DNA from: CAWFQB01 sp965277875
GTDB lineage: Bacteria; Armatimonadota; Chthonomonadetes; Chthonomonadales; Chthonomonadaceae
Direction of reading: 5' to 3'
Assembly (NCBI GenBank): GCA_965277875.1
Contig: CBDIDV010000002.1
Span: 4,836,001 to 4,900,000 of the forward strand
DNA: 64,000 nucleotides
The stretch's first letter is position 1; every line of letters starts with the position of its first letter. Position numbers and translations under genes: made by a program. Under the pieces are notes generated by a model, which saw nothing but the letters and a program-made list of their open reading frames with translations, was not told the origin of the DNA and did not search any database. Below, in pieces: positions 24,345 to 31,869 of the stretch.

Positions 24345-25499
24345 CTATCTCACTTTGCTTTTGAACTCTTCTATTTTGGCGCGAAAGGCTTTTACGTAGC
24401 CGGCGATCTCGCCGTTCGTCAGGGCGTTGAACGCGCTGTTGTCGGCGAGGCTGCCGGAGGCATACGCCTTGTACGCGTCTTCCGTGGCGTACCCGGCCTC
24501 GAACGCGGCGCGCAGGTCGGCGTCGGTCAGTTTTTCCAGTTGTCTGCGAAACCATTGCGCGTGGGCGAGCGGTATCTTCTCGTGAACCGGGGCCATCGCC
24601 TTGATGCTGCTGTCGTATTTGAGTGTGACCGTACTCGCGTCCACGCTCTTGACGAAACTGGTCTCTTTCTCATAGTCCGTGAGAATGCCTTTGGAACGCA
24701 TCTGCCCGAAACTCGCGCCCCAGTCGCTGACTTCATACCATAGCTGCGGGCCGCTCGGCCCGTCATGCGCGATGATCTTGTTGTTTTTGGGCTGCGCGTC
24801 CCAGTTGTGCGTCATTACTTCCAGGATGAGCAGGCCGGAAAGCTGTTCGGGCGGCACACCGGGGTTCTTGCGCTCGTCCCAGGTCGCGTCCTCGTCGGGC
24901 TGTCCGGGTTTGGCGGCGGGAACCTTGACGTGCTTGCCGCCGTCACCCCGCTTGAAGCGGGCCGAACTGAACACGCCGGAGAGATTGTCTATGTACGGCT
25001 TGCATTTGCCCAGGTCGGTCTCCTGGGTGACGCCTTCGATTTTGCCGATTTTGATGTAGTACGACTCGTCAGTCTCGAAGCCCAGCGCCCAGGCGAGACG
25101 CGGCGCGGATACATCGGAATGCGCTTCCTCGCCGAACTTCACCGTCCAGCGCACATTGTTCTTGTCCTTGACGCGGCACTTGGGGCTGGTTCCCGCGCTG
25201 TCCACGCCGTCCCATGTCAGCGGCGGCGCGGGCAGGCGCGACTCAGGCTTCGCGTCCCGGCTCGCCTCGCCCCAGAATATCTGCACGGGGGCCAGACTGC
25301 CCCGATCCTCCCAGACGAGAGGCGTTCCTGTCGGCGCGGCAGACGTCGCATCCGCCGCCGCTTTCTTTGTGTCCGTCTTCTGCGTCTGTGCTGCTCCGGT
25401 CTGCGTTCGCGCGTTCGCCGTTCGCCCGCCCGTTATTGTTATGCCTGTCGCGAACCCCAACATCAGCCTGATTGCAATGCGCTGCTTCATCGTTCCCAT
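24345..25499 (-). CDS. Exported protein of unknown function
   Basis: 384 residues with an N-terminal signal-like segment (about 1-30) and a low-complexity Ala/Thr/Lys linker (to about 55). The core (DKNNVRWTVKFGEEAH, then APRLAWALGFETDESYYI, later LLILEVMTHNWDAQPKNNKI and YEVSDWGASFGQ) matches a pattern I associate with uncharacterised exported proteins common in Acidobacteria. The pattern of charged motifs (VKFG, NWD, SDWG) recalls kinase-like folds, but that is speculation. Before the IS insertion its stop codon lay about 36 bases upstream of the class I aldolase gene, so the two were probably cotranscribed. ATG at 25490 is an alternative start. Confidence 0.65.
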   Translation of the reverse strand: MGTMKQRIAIRLMLGFATGITITGGRTANARTQTGAAQTQKTDTKKAAADATSAAPTGTPLVWEDRGSLAPVQIFWGEASRDAKPESRLPAPPLTWDGVDSAGTSPKCRVKDKNNVRWTVKFGEEAHSDVSAPRLAWALGFETDESYYIKIGKIEGVTQETDLGKCKPYIDNLSGVFSSARFKRGDGGKHVKVPAAKPGQPDEDATWDERKNPGVPPEQLSGLLILEVMTHNWDAQPKNNKIIAHDGPSGPQLWYEVSDWGASFGQMRSKGILTDYEKETSFVKSVDASTVTLKYDSSIKAMAPVHEKIPLAHAQWFRRQLEKLTDADLRAAFEAGYATEDAYKAYASGSLADNSAFNALTNGEIAGYVKAFRAKIEEFKSKVR

Positions 25500-25527
25500 G
25501 TCTCCTTTCCTTCAGGCCGCGTTCATA

Positions 25528-25735
25528 ACACCCGTAGGGCGTGGGCTTGTCCCTCGCCGCAAGTACCGCCGCGTGAAACGCTCCGCAGGGCGACTCACCC
25601 TATCCCCTGCCGAAAACGCTGTCAGTCCCAACGACCCCTCGGCAATGCCTGATCTGCGGGATGTGCCTCTCTGTGCAGATTTATGCTGATGGCGGCATCG
25701 GCGGGGGACAAGATGGGTCGCCCTACGGGTGTGTT
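25528..25735. repeat. Inverted-repeat element (copy 1)
   Basis: The left arm (25528-25560) contains CCCGTAGGGCGTGGGCTTGT followed by CCCTCGCCGC. The right arm (25699-25735) is its imperfect inverse, GGGGGACAAGATGGGTCGCC followed by CTACGGGTGT. The arms are about 33 bases and flank about 138 bases without a convincing gene. A second copy lies at 31095-31183. The size and structure suggest a non-autonomous mobile or REP-like element. It occupies most of the 25500-25921 gap. Confidence 0.6.
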
Positions 25736-25832
25736 GTTGTTATGTCCATACGCGGCATGAGAAAAGAAGTATGCAGGCGACGTCAAAACCAGCAAAAGGG
25801 CGTATAACAGGCTCTTGTCGCCAAGCGTCGGC

Positions 25833-25871
25833 AGGGCCGCGAATACGCATTTACTGCGTGTTCGCGGCCCT
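25833..25871. terminator. Strong hairpin downstream of the class II aldolase gene
   Basis: A 16-bp stem with one mismatch, AGGGCCGCGAATACGC (25833-25848) with GCGTGTTCGCGGCCCT (25856-25871). The T run (CTTTTG) is on the plus strand, while the nearest upstream gene reads on the minus strand, so its use as a terminator of the aldolase gene is plausible but not typical. Confidence 0.55.
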
Positions 25872-25921
25872 GGCTTTTGTATCGTTGTCTTTGTAACGTT
25901 GTCTATGGTACGGCAGCCGGA

Positions 25922-26881
25922 CTAATGCTTGGTCTGCGCGTGTTCGCGGGACGCGCTGAGTTGGCCCGCGCTGCCCAGGTACTCGTTGCGGCTGGCGATG
26001 AACTTGGCGTATTCGGCCATGAACACCTTGCCGGGAGGTCGCAGATCGAACTCGGCGGGCTTGTCGCGGAAGAACTCGCGATGTACGCGCGTCCAGACAA
26101 GCCGCCCGTCCGTGTCAATGTTCACCTTGCACACGCCCAGCTTGGCGGCGGGAAGATACTGCGCGGGGTCTACGCCCTTCGCGCCCTCTTTAAGCTGACC
26201 GCCCGCCGCGTTGATGCGATGCACCTCGTCCTGGGGAACCGAACTCGAACCGTGCATCACGAGCGGGACGCCGGGTAGTTTCTCCTGAATGGCGCGGATG
26301 CGGTCGAAGTGCAGGCCCTGTCCGCCGGAAAACTTGTACGCGCCGTGGCTGGTCCCAATCGCGCAGGCCAGGCTGTCGCAGCCCGATTGATGCACGAACT
26401 CATACGCCTCTAAGGGGTCGGTCAGGTGCGCGTTCTTCTCGTCAACGGCGATGTCTTCCTCCACCCCGCCCAACTGACCGAGTTCCGCCTCAACCGAAAT
26501 GCCGCGCGCGTGCGCCGCTTCCACAACGCGCTTGGTGCTGGCGACGTTTTCCGCGAACGGTTCATGGCTGGCGTCAATCATCACAGACGAATAGAAGCCG
26601 CTCGCGATGCACTCCAGCGCGGTCGCCTCGTCGCCGTGATCCAGATGCACGGCAAACAGGGCTTCAGGAAAAATCTTGTCTGCGGCGCGGATGATGGCTT
26701 CCAGCATACTCTTGTCGGTATACGACCGCGCGCCTTTGGAAATCTGGATGATGAACGGGGCCTGCGAGGCGATGCAGCCCTGAAACAGCCCCATCGCCTG
26801 CTCCAGGTTGTTGATGTTGTACGCGCCCAGGGCGTAGTTGCCATACGCGTGTTCAAACAGTGTGCGTGTCGGGACAATCAT
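25922..26881 (-). CDS. fbaA: Class II fructose-bisphosphate aldolase
   Basis: 319 residues. Zinc-dependent aldolase: the metal-binding HLDHGD is near residue 79, followed by SVMIDASHEPFAEN, VEAELGQLGG, AIGTSHGAYKF (second His ligand) and VMHGSSSVP (third His ligand), then VCKVNIDTDGR. GQLGG and KVNIDTD are the phosphate-binding and substrate-binding loops. All motifs are intact. It duplicates the reaction of the class I enzyme at 21929-22846, so one may serve gluconeogenesis and the other glycolysis. A promoter with a palindromic -10 region lies at 27018-27048. Confidence 0.95.
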   Translation of the reverse strand: MIVPTRTLFEHAYGNYALGAYNINNLEQAMGLFQGCIASQAPFIIQISKGARSYTDKSMLEAIIRAADKIFPEALFAVHLDHGDEATALECIASGFYSSVMIDASHEPFAENVASTKRVVEAAHARGISVEAELGQLGGVEEDIAVDEKNAHLTDPLEAYEFVHQSGCDSLACAIGTSHGAYKFSGGQGLHFDRIRAIQEKLPGVPLVMHGSSSVPQDEVHRINAAGGQLKEGAKGVDPAQYLPAAKLGVCKVNIDTDGRLVWTRVHREFFRDKPAEFDLRPPGKVFMAEYAKFIASRNEYLGSAGQLSASREHAQTKH

Positions 26882-26904
26882 TGTCTTCGTCTCTCCTCTT
26901 CTTC

Positions 26905-26926
26905 TCGTCTTTTTCTCGTCTTTTTC
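26905..26926. repeat. Tandem 11-bp repeats in the class II aldolase leader
   Basis: TCGTCTTTTTC occurs at 26905-26915 and 26916-26926, with a partial third copy after it. It lies about 25 bases upstream of the start codon, just before the ribosome site. Confidence 0.5.
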
Positions 26927-27011
26927 TCGTCGTCAGGCGGAACCTGCATTTGATTGGATCGCGTCGCGTCGGCTGTGTCCGCTCCTCAAGCGTTCGACGC
27001 GACGCTGTACT

Positions 27012-27048
27012 GTCTAAAGTATAGACGAAAAGACGCGTGTTTTGCCAA
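27012..27048 (-). promoter_or_regulatory. Promoter of the class II aldolase gene with a palindrome over the -10 box
   Basis: TATACT (27018-27023) and TTGGCA (27043-27048) on the minus strand with a 19-base spacer. The -10 box lies within the interrupted palindrome GTCTAAAGTATAGAC (27012-27026), which could be an operator. Confidence 0.45.
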
Positions 27049-27225
27049 ACGCGACCGGGCCGCCTGTAAAATGACGGACACTTAAAAGACTTTACCGTGT
27101 TTTGAACATCAGCAAGAATGCCGGGATTAACGTGTGACGGCGTAAATGCCGCATTATTACGTGGGCGAGCGGACTCAAATTCGTATAGAATGAAGGTGTC
27201 TTTCAAGTGAAAGGAGAGGGAGCCG

Positions 27226-27528
27226 ATGATGAACACGATGAATCCGATGAATCCGATGAGTCCACTGAATGGCAGGTACGAAACTGCCCCGGCGACGGTT
27301 TGCAGCGCGTGCGGAGGTCTGTGCGAGGCCCACCACATTACGCTGACCTTGCGCCGCGCCGCCAACACCTTCGTGCTGGTGCGTAATGTACCCGCCGACG
27401 TATGCCAGGACTGCGGCGACTCGCAGTTTACGCTGCCCGTCGCCAGTCAACTGATCAGCGCATTGCGCATGGATCACGCGCCCGCCGATGTGGCGTTCGT
27501 GCCGATCTACGATTTTCCCGCCGCGTGA
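27226..27528 (+). CDS. YgiT-type zinc-finger protein (MqsA N-terminal-like)
   Basis: 100 residues with AAGGAG at 27211-27216. Two zinc-binding pairs, C26-x2-C29 (VCSACGG) and C60-x2-C63 (VCQDCGDS), enclose a strand-rich core ending in VPADVC; this is the YgiT/MqsA N-terminal zinc-finger pattern. In type II toxin-antitoxin systems it belongs to the antitoxin, with a small toxin next to it, but no toxin-like gene is adjacent. The N-terminus repeats MNPMNPM from ATGAATCCG-type repeats in the DNA and is probably unstructured; the true start could be one of the later Met codons. Confidence 0.75.
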   Translation: MMNTMNPMNPMSPLNGRYETAPATVCSACGGLCEAHHITLTLRRAANTFVLVRNVPADVCQDCGDSQFTLPVASQLISALRMDHAPADVAFVPIYDFPAA

Positions 27529-27727
27529 GCGGCCCGGTCTGTCCGGGCATGCGCCCACGACGTGAAAATCGTATTTCAAAAGCAGTGTGTGTAAGTCTGC
27601 TCTGTTCTTGTTTTCTGTTCTTGTTTTTCATTCCCGCGCCTGCCTGGCTGTGCCTGCATCCCGGCTGCCGCAATCATCGGCCCTCATCATCATCTAATCT
27701 GTTGTAATGCAGTCGTGACGTTGTCGT

Positions 27728-27764
27728 CCCCTGCGCCCTTTGCGGCGCGCAGGGGATTTTTCTT
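27728..27764 (+). terminator. Rho-independent terminator
   Basis: Perfect 9-bp stem CCCCTGCGC/GCGCAGGGG (27728-27736 with 27747-27755) followed by ATTTTTCTTT, about 200 bases after the YgiT-type gene. No other feature is clear in 27529-27943. Confidence 0.8.
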
Positions 27765-27943
27765 TGCCGTCTTGTGTGGCCCGTCTTGTGTGGCCTTGAT
27801 TGTTTACGATTTATCCACAGGAACGCCCGCTCCGTCCTGTTCGCGCACCGAAGTCGTCCGCTGTTCGTAAAATGAAGCAGGAACAACACCCGTATACGAA
27901 AAAGATACGAAGAACAAAAATCGCGCGTGGAGACGAGAGACCG

Positions 27944-28441
27944 ATGCCGACGCTGGAATTTGTGTGCGAGTTGCAGGCTTCCTTAGAGCGCGTATGGGCG
28001 TTTCATAACACCATTGATACGCTGTTCAAACTGACGCCGCCGGACAAACACGCCTGCCTGCTCGATCCGCCTGCTCCTATGCGAGCGGGCGTGGTCTACC
28101 GCATTCAGGTAAAGCAGTTCGGCGTCATCCCGATCACGATGCACAGCATCATACGCGATTACACGCCGCCAAGCGGCTTTGTGGACATACAGGCGCCGGG
28201 CAAAGGCCCGTTCAAGGCATGGACGCATCAGCACAAATTCGAGGCGCTGGCCCCTGACCGCACCCGTCTAACTGATACCGTCACGTATGAGATGCCGTTC
28301 GGGCCATTGGGAACCGTGGCGAACGCGCTGTTTGTACGTCATGACATCGAAAAGATGTTCGCCTTCCGCCACGATGTCACCCGCCGCGAACTGGAAAACA
28401 AACAGACAGACAGCGCGCAGAAAATACAAAACGCGAGCTGA
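27944..28441 (+). CDS. SRPBCC-family protein
   Basis: 165 residues from the ATG at 27944; the open frame upstream has no ribosome site. The N-terminus (LEFVCELQASLERVWAFHNT) and the middle (VYRIQVKQFGVIPITMHSII) follow the START/SRPBCC pattern, with KAWTHQHKFEAL and the Thr-rich strand RTRLTDTVTYEMPFGPLG before the long C-terminal helix. This branch is annotated as cyclase/dehydrase or ligand-binding SRPBCC proteins in many genomes and is often found next to epimerases or regulators, not seen here. The ligand is unknown. Confidence 0.8.
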   Translation: MPTLEFVCELQASLERVWAFHNTIDTLFKLTPPDKHACLLDPPAPMRAGVVYRIQVKQFGVIPITMHSIIRDYTPPSGFVDIQAPGKGPFKAWTHQHKFEALAPDRTRLTDTVTYEMPFGPLGTVANALFVRHDIEKMFAFRHDVTRRELENKQTDSAQKIQNAS

Positions 28442-28506
28442 ACTCGAATCTTTTACCAGCAAACTGCCGTATTCGCGTCCGCGAGGACGCTTGGCGAAGC
28501 CTCCGA

Positions 28507-28531
28507 GACGGGTACGTTCTTTGTACCCGTC
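28507..28531. repeat. Perfect GACGGGTAC hairpin
   Basis: GACGGGTAC pairs perfectly with GTACCCGTC around a 7-base loop, between the SRPBCC gene and the HEAT-like gene. A further small hairpin GCGTCC-GCGA-GGACGC lies just upstream (about 28476-28491). Confidence 0.6.
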
Positions 28532-28551
28532 CAGAGTAGGTTCTAAACCTT

Positions 28552-29943
28552 ATGAAGTCTTTGCGCTCGCATGACAAATTCATAGACGACCGGATCATGG
28601 TCACGCGCTGCGATGCTCCCCCGGAAACGCTGTCCGGGGCTGGCAGCGACCTGGTGCGCCACGACCTGAACACGGGCGCGGACACGAATGCTGCCGTAGA
28701 CCTTTACACGGATGTTTTTACGGACGCTCGCCGAACCATGCGTGAGACCGAGGGAGAGTCACCGTTGGCCTGGGCGCTTCGCGCCGCCCTGATTGCTCAC
28801 GATCCTCTGGAGTGCCGACATCTGGCGGAACGCGCAGGCGCACAGCGCGCCGCGGACGCGTCCCCTTTGCTGCAAACGCTGTGTCAGCCGCCGCGCGGCC
28901 TGCGAATGCGACTGAGGCGACGGCAATGGGCGCGGGCGCGCGTGGCCGCCCTTTGCGCCCTCGACCCGACCGATGCCCGCAACGCCCCGCACCTCGCCCA
29001 AGCCCTGCTCGACGCCTCACCCGACGTGCAGGACGCCGCCGCCCTCGCCCTGGCGCAGGCCGGCCCGGACGCCGCATCCGCCGTTGTCGCCCGACTGCAT
29101 GACGCGGGCGACTGGCGGCTGGCGGGCATGAAGCGGCTTGTCATGACGCTAAATCGTCTGCACACGCCCACTGCAAACGCCGCACTCGTGCCGCTGATTT
29201 TGGGCAGTCAGCCCGCCGCACCCAAACGCTGGGATCGGCTGGTGGATTACTCGCTAAAAGCGGCGATCACCGTTTCCGTCTGCGCGTCGCTGGGAGTGAT
29301 GGTCTCGTCCGGCAGCTTCATGCTCGGCCTGCTGACCGCGTTCGCCATGCTGGTCGTGATGACGATCTTGTGGATCGCGTTCATTTGTTTTTGCGCCCTG
29401 CCCGTCCGCGCCGTGCAGGAGTCTTACGAGCGCAACGCCCTGGCCGCGCTTGCCTCCGAGGGCTTGTGCCGACAGGATTATATAACGTATCTGCCCGCGA
29501 TCATTGAGGGCGCGTTCGGCTACAACCGGGTCGCCTCCGCTCCCGCCCGCCGCGCCGTGCTGCACCTGCTGCCGCTCGTAACCCCGGACGATACCGCGCG
29601 CTTTTACGACACCACCCGTCAGCATCTGATGGAAGCGCTGGGCCGCTCTTATAACAATGAACTGGACATGGCGCTGTTGCGCGTACTGGAATGGATGGGG
29701 GACGAGCGGGTGATCCCCCGCGTGGAGCGCATGGCGAACCGGGGCGCAACCGAAGAACTAAGAGCCGAGGCTGCCCGTATCCTGCCCGCCCTGCACGAGC
29801 GCCGCCAGCGGGCGCAGGCTCCCGCCATCCTTCTGCGCCCGTCGCAGGCCGCGCCCACCGGTGGAGAACAGTTGCTGCGCCCCGGCTATGACGCCGATGC
29901 CACGCCTGCCGTGCAGCTCCTGCGCGGGTCACAGAACGAGTAA
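28552..29943 (+). CDS. HEAT-like membrane protein with triple LLR tail
   Basis: 463 residues; weak ribosome site. The first 200 residues are Ala-rich alpha-helical repeats of HEAT type (VQDAAALALAQAGPDAASAVV). Two adjacent membrane segments (about 235-255 and 258-282) follow. The second cytoplasmic part (about 310-415) resembles the repeat unit of the protein at 38133-39728, including LLRVLEWMGDERVIPRVERM compared with ILKALQQVGDEAAIPVVERL. The C-terminus has three LLR motifs at residues 427, 441 and 456. In the paralogue they are at 492, 506 and 521: the same 14- and 15-residue spacing. Function unknown; the tail looks like a set of docking motifs. Confidence 0.7.
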   Translation: MKSLRSHDKFIDDRIMVTRCDAPPETLSGAGSDLVRHDLNTGADTNAAVDLYTDVFTDARRTMRETEGESPLAWALRAALIAHDPLECRHLAERAGAQRAADASPLLQTLCQPPRGLRMRLRRRQWARARVAALCALDPTDARNAPHLAQALLDASPDVQDAAALALAQAGPDAASAVVARLHDAGDWRLAGMKRLVMTLNRLHTPTANAALVPLILGSQPAAPKRWDRLVDYSLKAAITVSVCASLGVMVSSGSFMLGLLTAFAMLVVMTILWIAFICFCALPVRAVQESYERNALAALASEGLCRQDYITYLPAIIEGAFGYNRVASAPARRAVLHLLPLVTPDDTARFYDTTRQHLMEALGRSYNNELDMALLRVLEWMGDERVIPRVERMANRGATEELRAEAARILPALHERRQRAQAPAILLRPSQAAPTGGEQLLRPGYDADATPAVQLLRGSQNE

Positions 29944-30017
29944 ATGCGCCCTTCTCATGTACGCTCCTGCGCGCTGTAATCCTCTTTGAAACGCACTGCT
30001 TCGCGCAACCTCTTCGT

Positions 30018-30043
30018 TCTCCTTTATTACTCTCCTTTATTAC
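30018..30043. repeat. Two adjacent 13-bp repeats
   Basis: TCTCCTTTATTAC at 30018-30030 and 30031-30043, in the 363-base gap between the HEAT-like gene and the SDR gene. I see no convincing promoter or gene in the rest of that gap. Confidence 0.5.
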
Positions 30044-30306
30044 TCACCTTTTGTCACCACAGCAGACGGCCCGCGCCGTGTACCCTGCCCGACAACCAAC
30101 AATCACGACGGAACAAAGCGCGCGGGCATACGTACACTTTGCTGAAAGCGCACTCCCACGAAACATTCGGAATATCGTGGGGCGCGGGCATCTGAAATCG
30201 CGGTACATCACGCTGCATTACGCTGCCCTGACGGGCGGGGCATTTACTCACCACGACGAGCGGTTCGGCGGTGACCGACCGACCAATTCCAACAAGGAGA
30301 AACCTG

Positions 30307-31074
30307 ATGCGACTGGAAAACAAAGTGGCCTTGATTACGGGCGCGAACAGCGGGATCGGCAAGGGTATCGCCCTGCGCTTCGCGCAGGAAGGCGCGCATG
30401 TCGGCGTCAACTATCTGCCCGGCGGCACACACGACGCAGACGCGCAGGCCGAAGTGGCGGCCTTTGCGACCGAAGGCATCGCCCTGGCCGGGGACGTGAG
30501 CAAGCGCGACGACGTGCAGAAAATGGTAGACGCTCTGGTCGCCAAGTTCGGGCGCATTGACATCCTGGTCAACAACGCGGGCATCGAGATCAACAAGCCG
30601 TTTCTTGACGGCACGGACGACGAGTGGAACCGCGTCTTAAACGTGAACCTGTTCGGGACGTACCTGTGTACGCAAGTCGCCGCCAAGCAGATGGTCGCGC
30701 AGGGGCCGGGCGGGCGCATCATCAATATCTCGTCCACGCACGAGGACATTCCGTTTCAGGGCTACACGTCGTACTGCGCGAGTAAGGGCGCGATCCGCAT
30801 GATGATGCGTAACCTGTGCCTCGAGTTCGCGCCCTACCAGATCACGTGCAACAACATCGCGCCCGGAGCCATCGCCACGCCCATCAACCAGAAGGTTCTG
30901 GACGACCCGGAAGCCAACAAAAACGCCCTGAGCGAGATCCCGCTCGGACGCTGGGGAACGCCTGAAGACGTGGCGGGCGTGGCCCTGTTCCTCGCCAGCG
31001 ACGAGGCCGCGTATGTGACGGGCAGCACGTACTACATTGACGGCGGCCTTGTCCAGCAGGTCACAAAATACTGA
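30307..31074 (+). CDS. Short-chain dehydrogenase/reductase
   Basis: 255 residues from the ATG at 30307 with AAGGAG at 30294-30299. Classical SDR motifs: cofactor loop TGANSGIGKG (about residue 12), GDVSK, NNAG (about 90), catalytic Ser in IINISSTHED, Tyr and Lys in YTSYCASKGA and the C-terminal PLGRWGTPEDVAGVALFLASD. The sequence resembles glucose 1-dehydrogenase and 3-oxoacyl reductase-like SDRs; the Arg-free loop after beta-2 (NYLPGGTHD) leaves the NAD or NADP preference open. Substrate unknown. Not obviously in an operon. Confidence 0.92.
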   Translation: MRLENKVALITGANSGIGKGIALRFAQEGAHVGVNYLPGGTHDADAQAEVAAFATEGIALAGDVSKRDDVQKMVDALVAKFGRIDILVNNAGIEINKPFLDGTDDEWNRVLNVNLFGTYLCTQVAAKQMVAQGPGGRIINISSTHEDIPFQGYTSYCASKGAIRMMMRNLCLEFAPYQITCNNIAPGAIATPINQKVLDDPEANKNALSEIPLGRWGTPEDVAGVALFLASDEAAYVTGSTYYIDGGLVQQVTKY

Positions 31075-31094
31075 CAGCATCGGTTTAGGCGCAT

Positions 31095-31183
31095 ATAGGG
31101 CGAATCATCTTGTCCCCCGCCGTTGTAGTAATCAGCGATATGGCTGCGAGGCGTGGAGTTTGCGGCGAGGGACAAGCCCCCAC
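31095..31183. repeat. Inverted-repeat element (copy 2, shorter)
   Basis: ATAGGGCGAATCATCTTGTC followed by CCCCGCCG (31095-31122) and the inverse arm GCGGCGAGGGACAAGCCCCC (31162-31181) match the arms of the element at 25528-25735. Here only about 39 bases separate them, so the interior is variable. The arm ends 45 bases before the Uma2 start codon. Confidence 0.6.
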
Positions 31184-31227
31184 CTTGTATGCGCGTTTGT
31201 TCAATAGCATCAGCAAGGAGAAAAACC

Positions 31228-31830
31228 GTGATTGCAGCCTCGCCCCTGATCTCTATCGCGCCCCTTTCCGCGCCAAAGTTGCTGACCTACGAGCAGTACA
31301 TGACGGAAGGGGAAGTCCATGCGCGTTATGACATTATAGATGGAGAACGCCACCTAATGACCAATTCCACTCGCCGCCACCAGCGCGTCGTCGGCAATAT
31401 CTATGATCCGCTGCGCGTTTATGAGAAGCAGGCGAAACAAGGTCAGGTAATTCTCGCGCCCTGCGACATCCTTGTTTCGCAAAACCCGCTGGAAACTCGC
31501 CAGCCGGACGTGCTATTTATCAGCAGTGAGCGATTGGCGCAGAACGGGGATGAGAACGAACCGGCCCCGCTGATTGCCGCGCCGGAGGTCGTGGTCGAGG
31601 TGCTGTCGGATACCGAATACCGCAGCATTCGGGAAGCCAAAATCCGCGATTACTGCGCGGTCGGAGTGCGCGAGGCATGGATGGTCAGCCCGCAGGCCGA
31701 GACCATCGAGGTGCTGCGCCTGAGCGCGGACGGGGCCGAGACCGTCGCCATATATGGGCGGCATCAAACCCTGCCATGCCTGACGTTTCCCGACCTGACG
31801 ATTTCACTTGCCGACATTTTCGCCGCGTGA
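31228..31830 (+). CDS. Uma2-family (DUF820) putative endonuclease
   Basis: 200 residues from the GTG at 31228, which has AAGGAG at 31215-31220; the longer frame starts within the repeat element. Uma2 proteins have the PD-(D/E)xK nuclease fold. The family pattern is present: LTYEQYMTEGEVHARYDIID (about 20-39), HQRVVGNI, the active-site strand RQPDVLFIS, VVVEVLSDTEYRS and the lysine helix KIRDYCAVGVREAWMVSP. The family is greatly expanded in cyanobacteria and related phyla; its role is unknown. A possible C-terminal remnant of another copy lies at 34590-34667. The GH63 gene starts 39 bases downstream, so the two may be cotranscribed. Confidence 0.88.
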   Translation: MIAASPLISIAPLSAPKLLTYEQYMTEGEVHARYDIIDGERHLMTNSTRRHQRVVGNIYDPLRVYEKQAKQGQVILAPCDILVSQNPLETRQPDVLFISSERLAQNGDENEPAPLIAAPEVVVEVLSDTEYRSIREAKIRDYCAVGVREAWMVSPQAETIEVLRLSADGAETVAIYGRHQTLPCLTFPDLTISLADIFAA

Positions 31831-31869
31831 CACGCGGCAGATTTTATATTTTGTGATTTGGAGAAGCGC

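Noticed and set aside
30051..30560. A 169-codon frame upstream of and into the SDR gene
   Set aside because: It overlaps the SDR gene in another frame and the start of the SDR has a clear AAGGAG.
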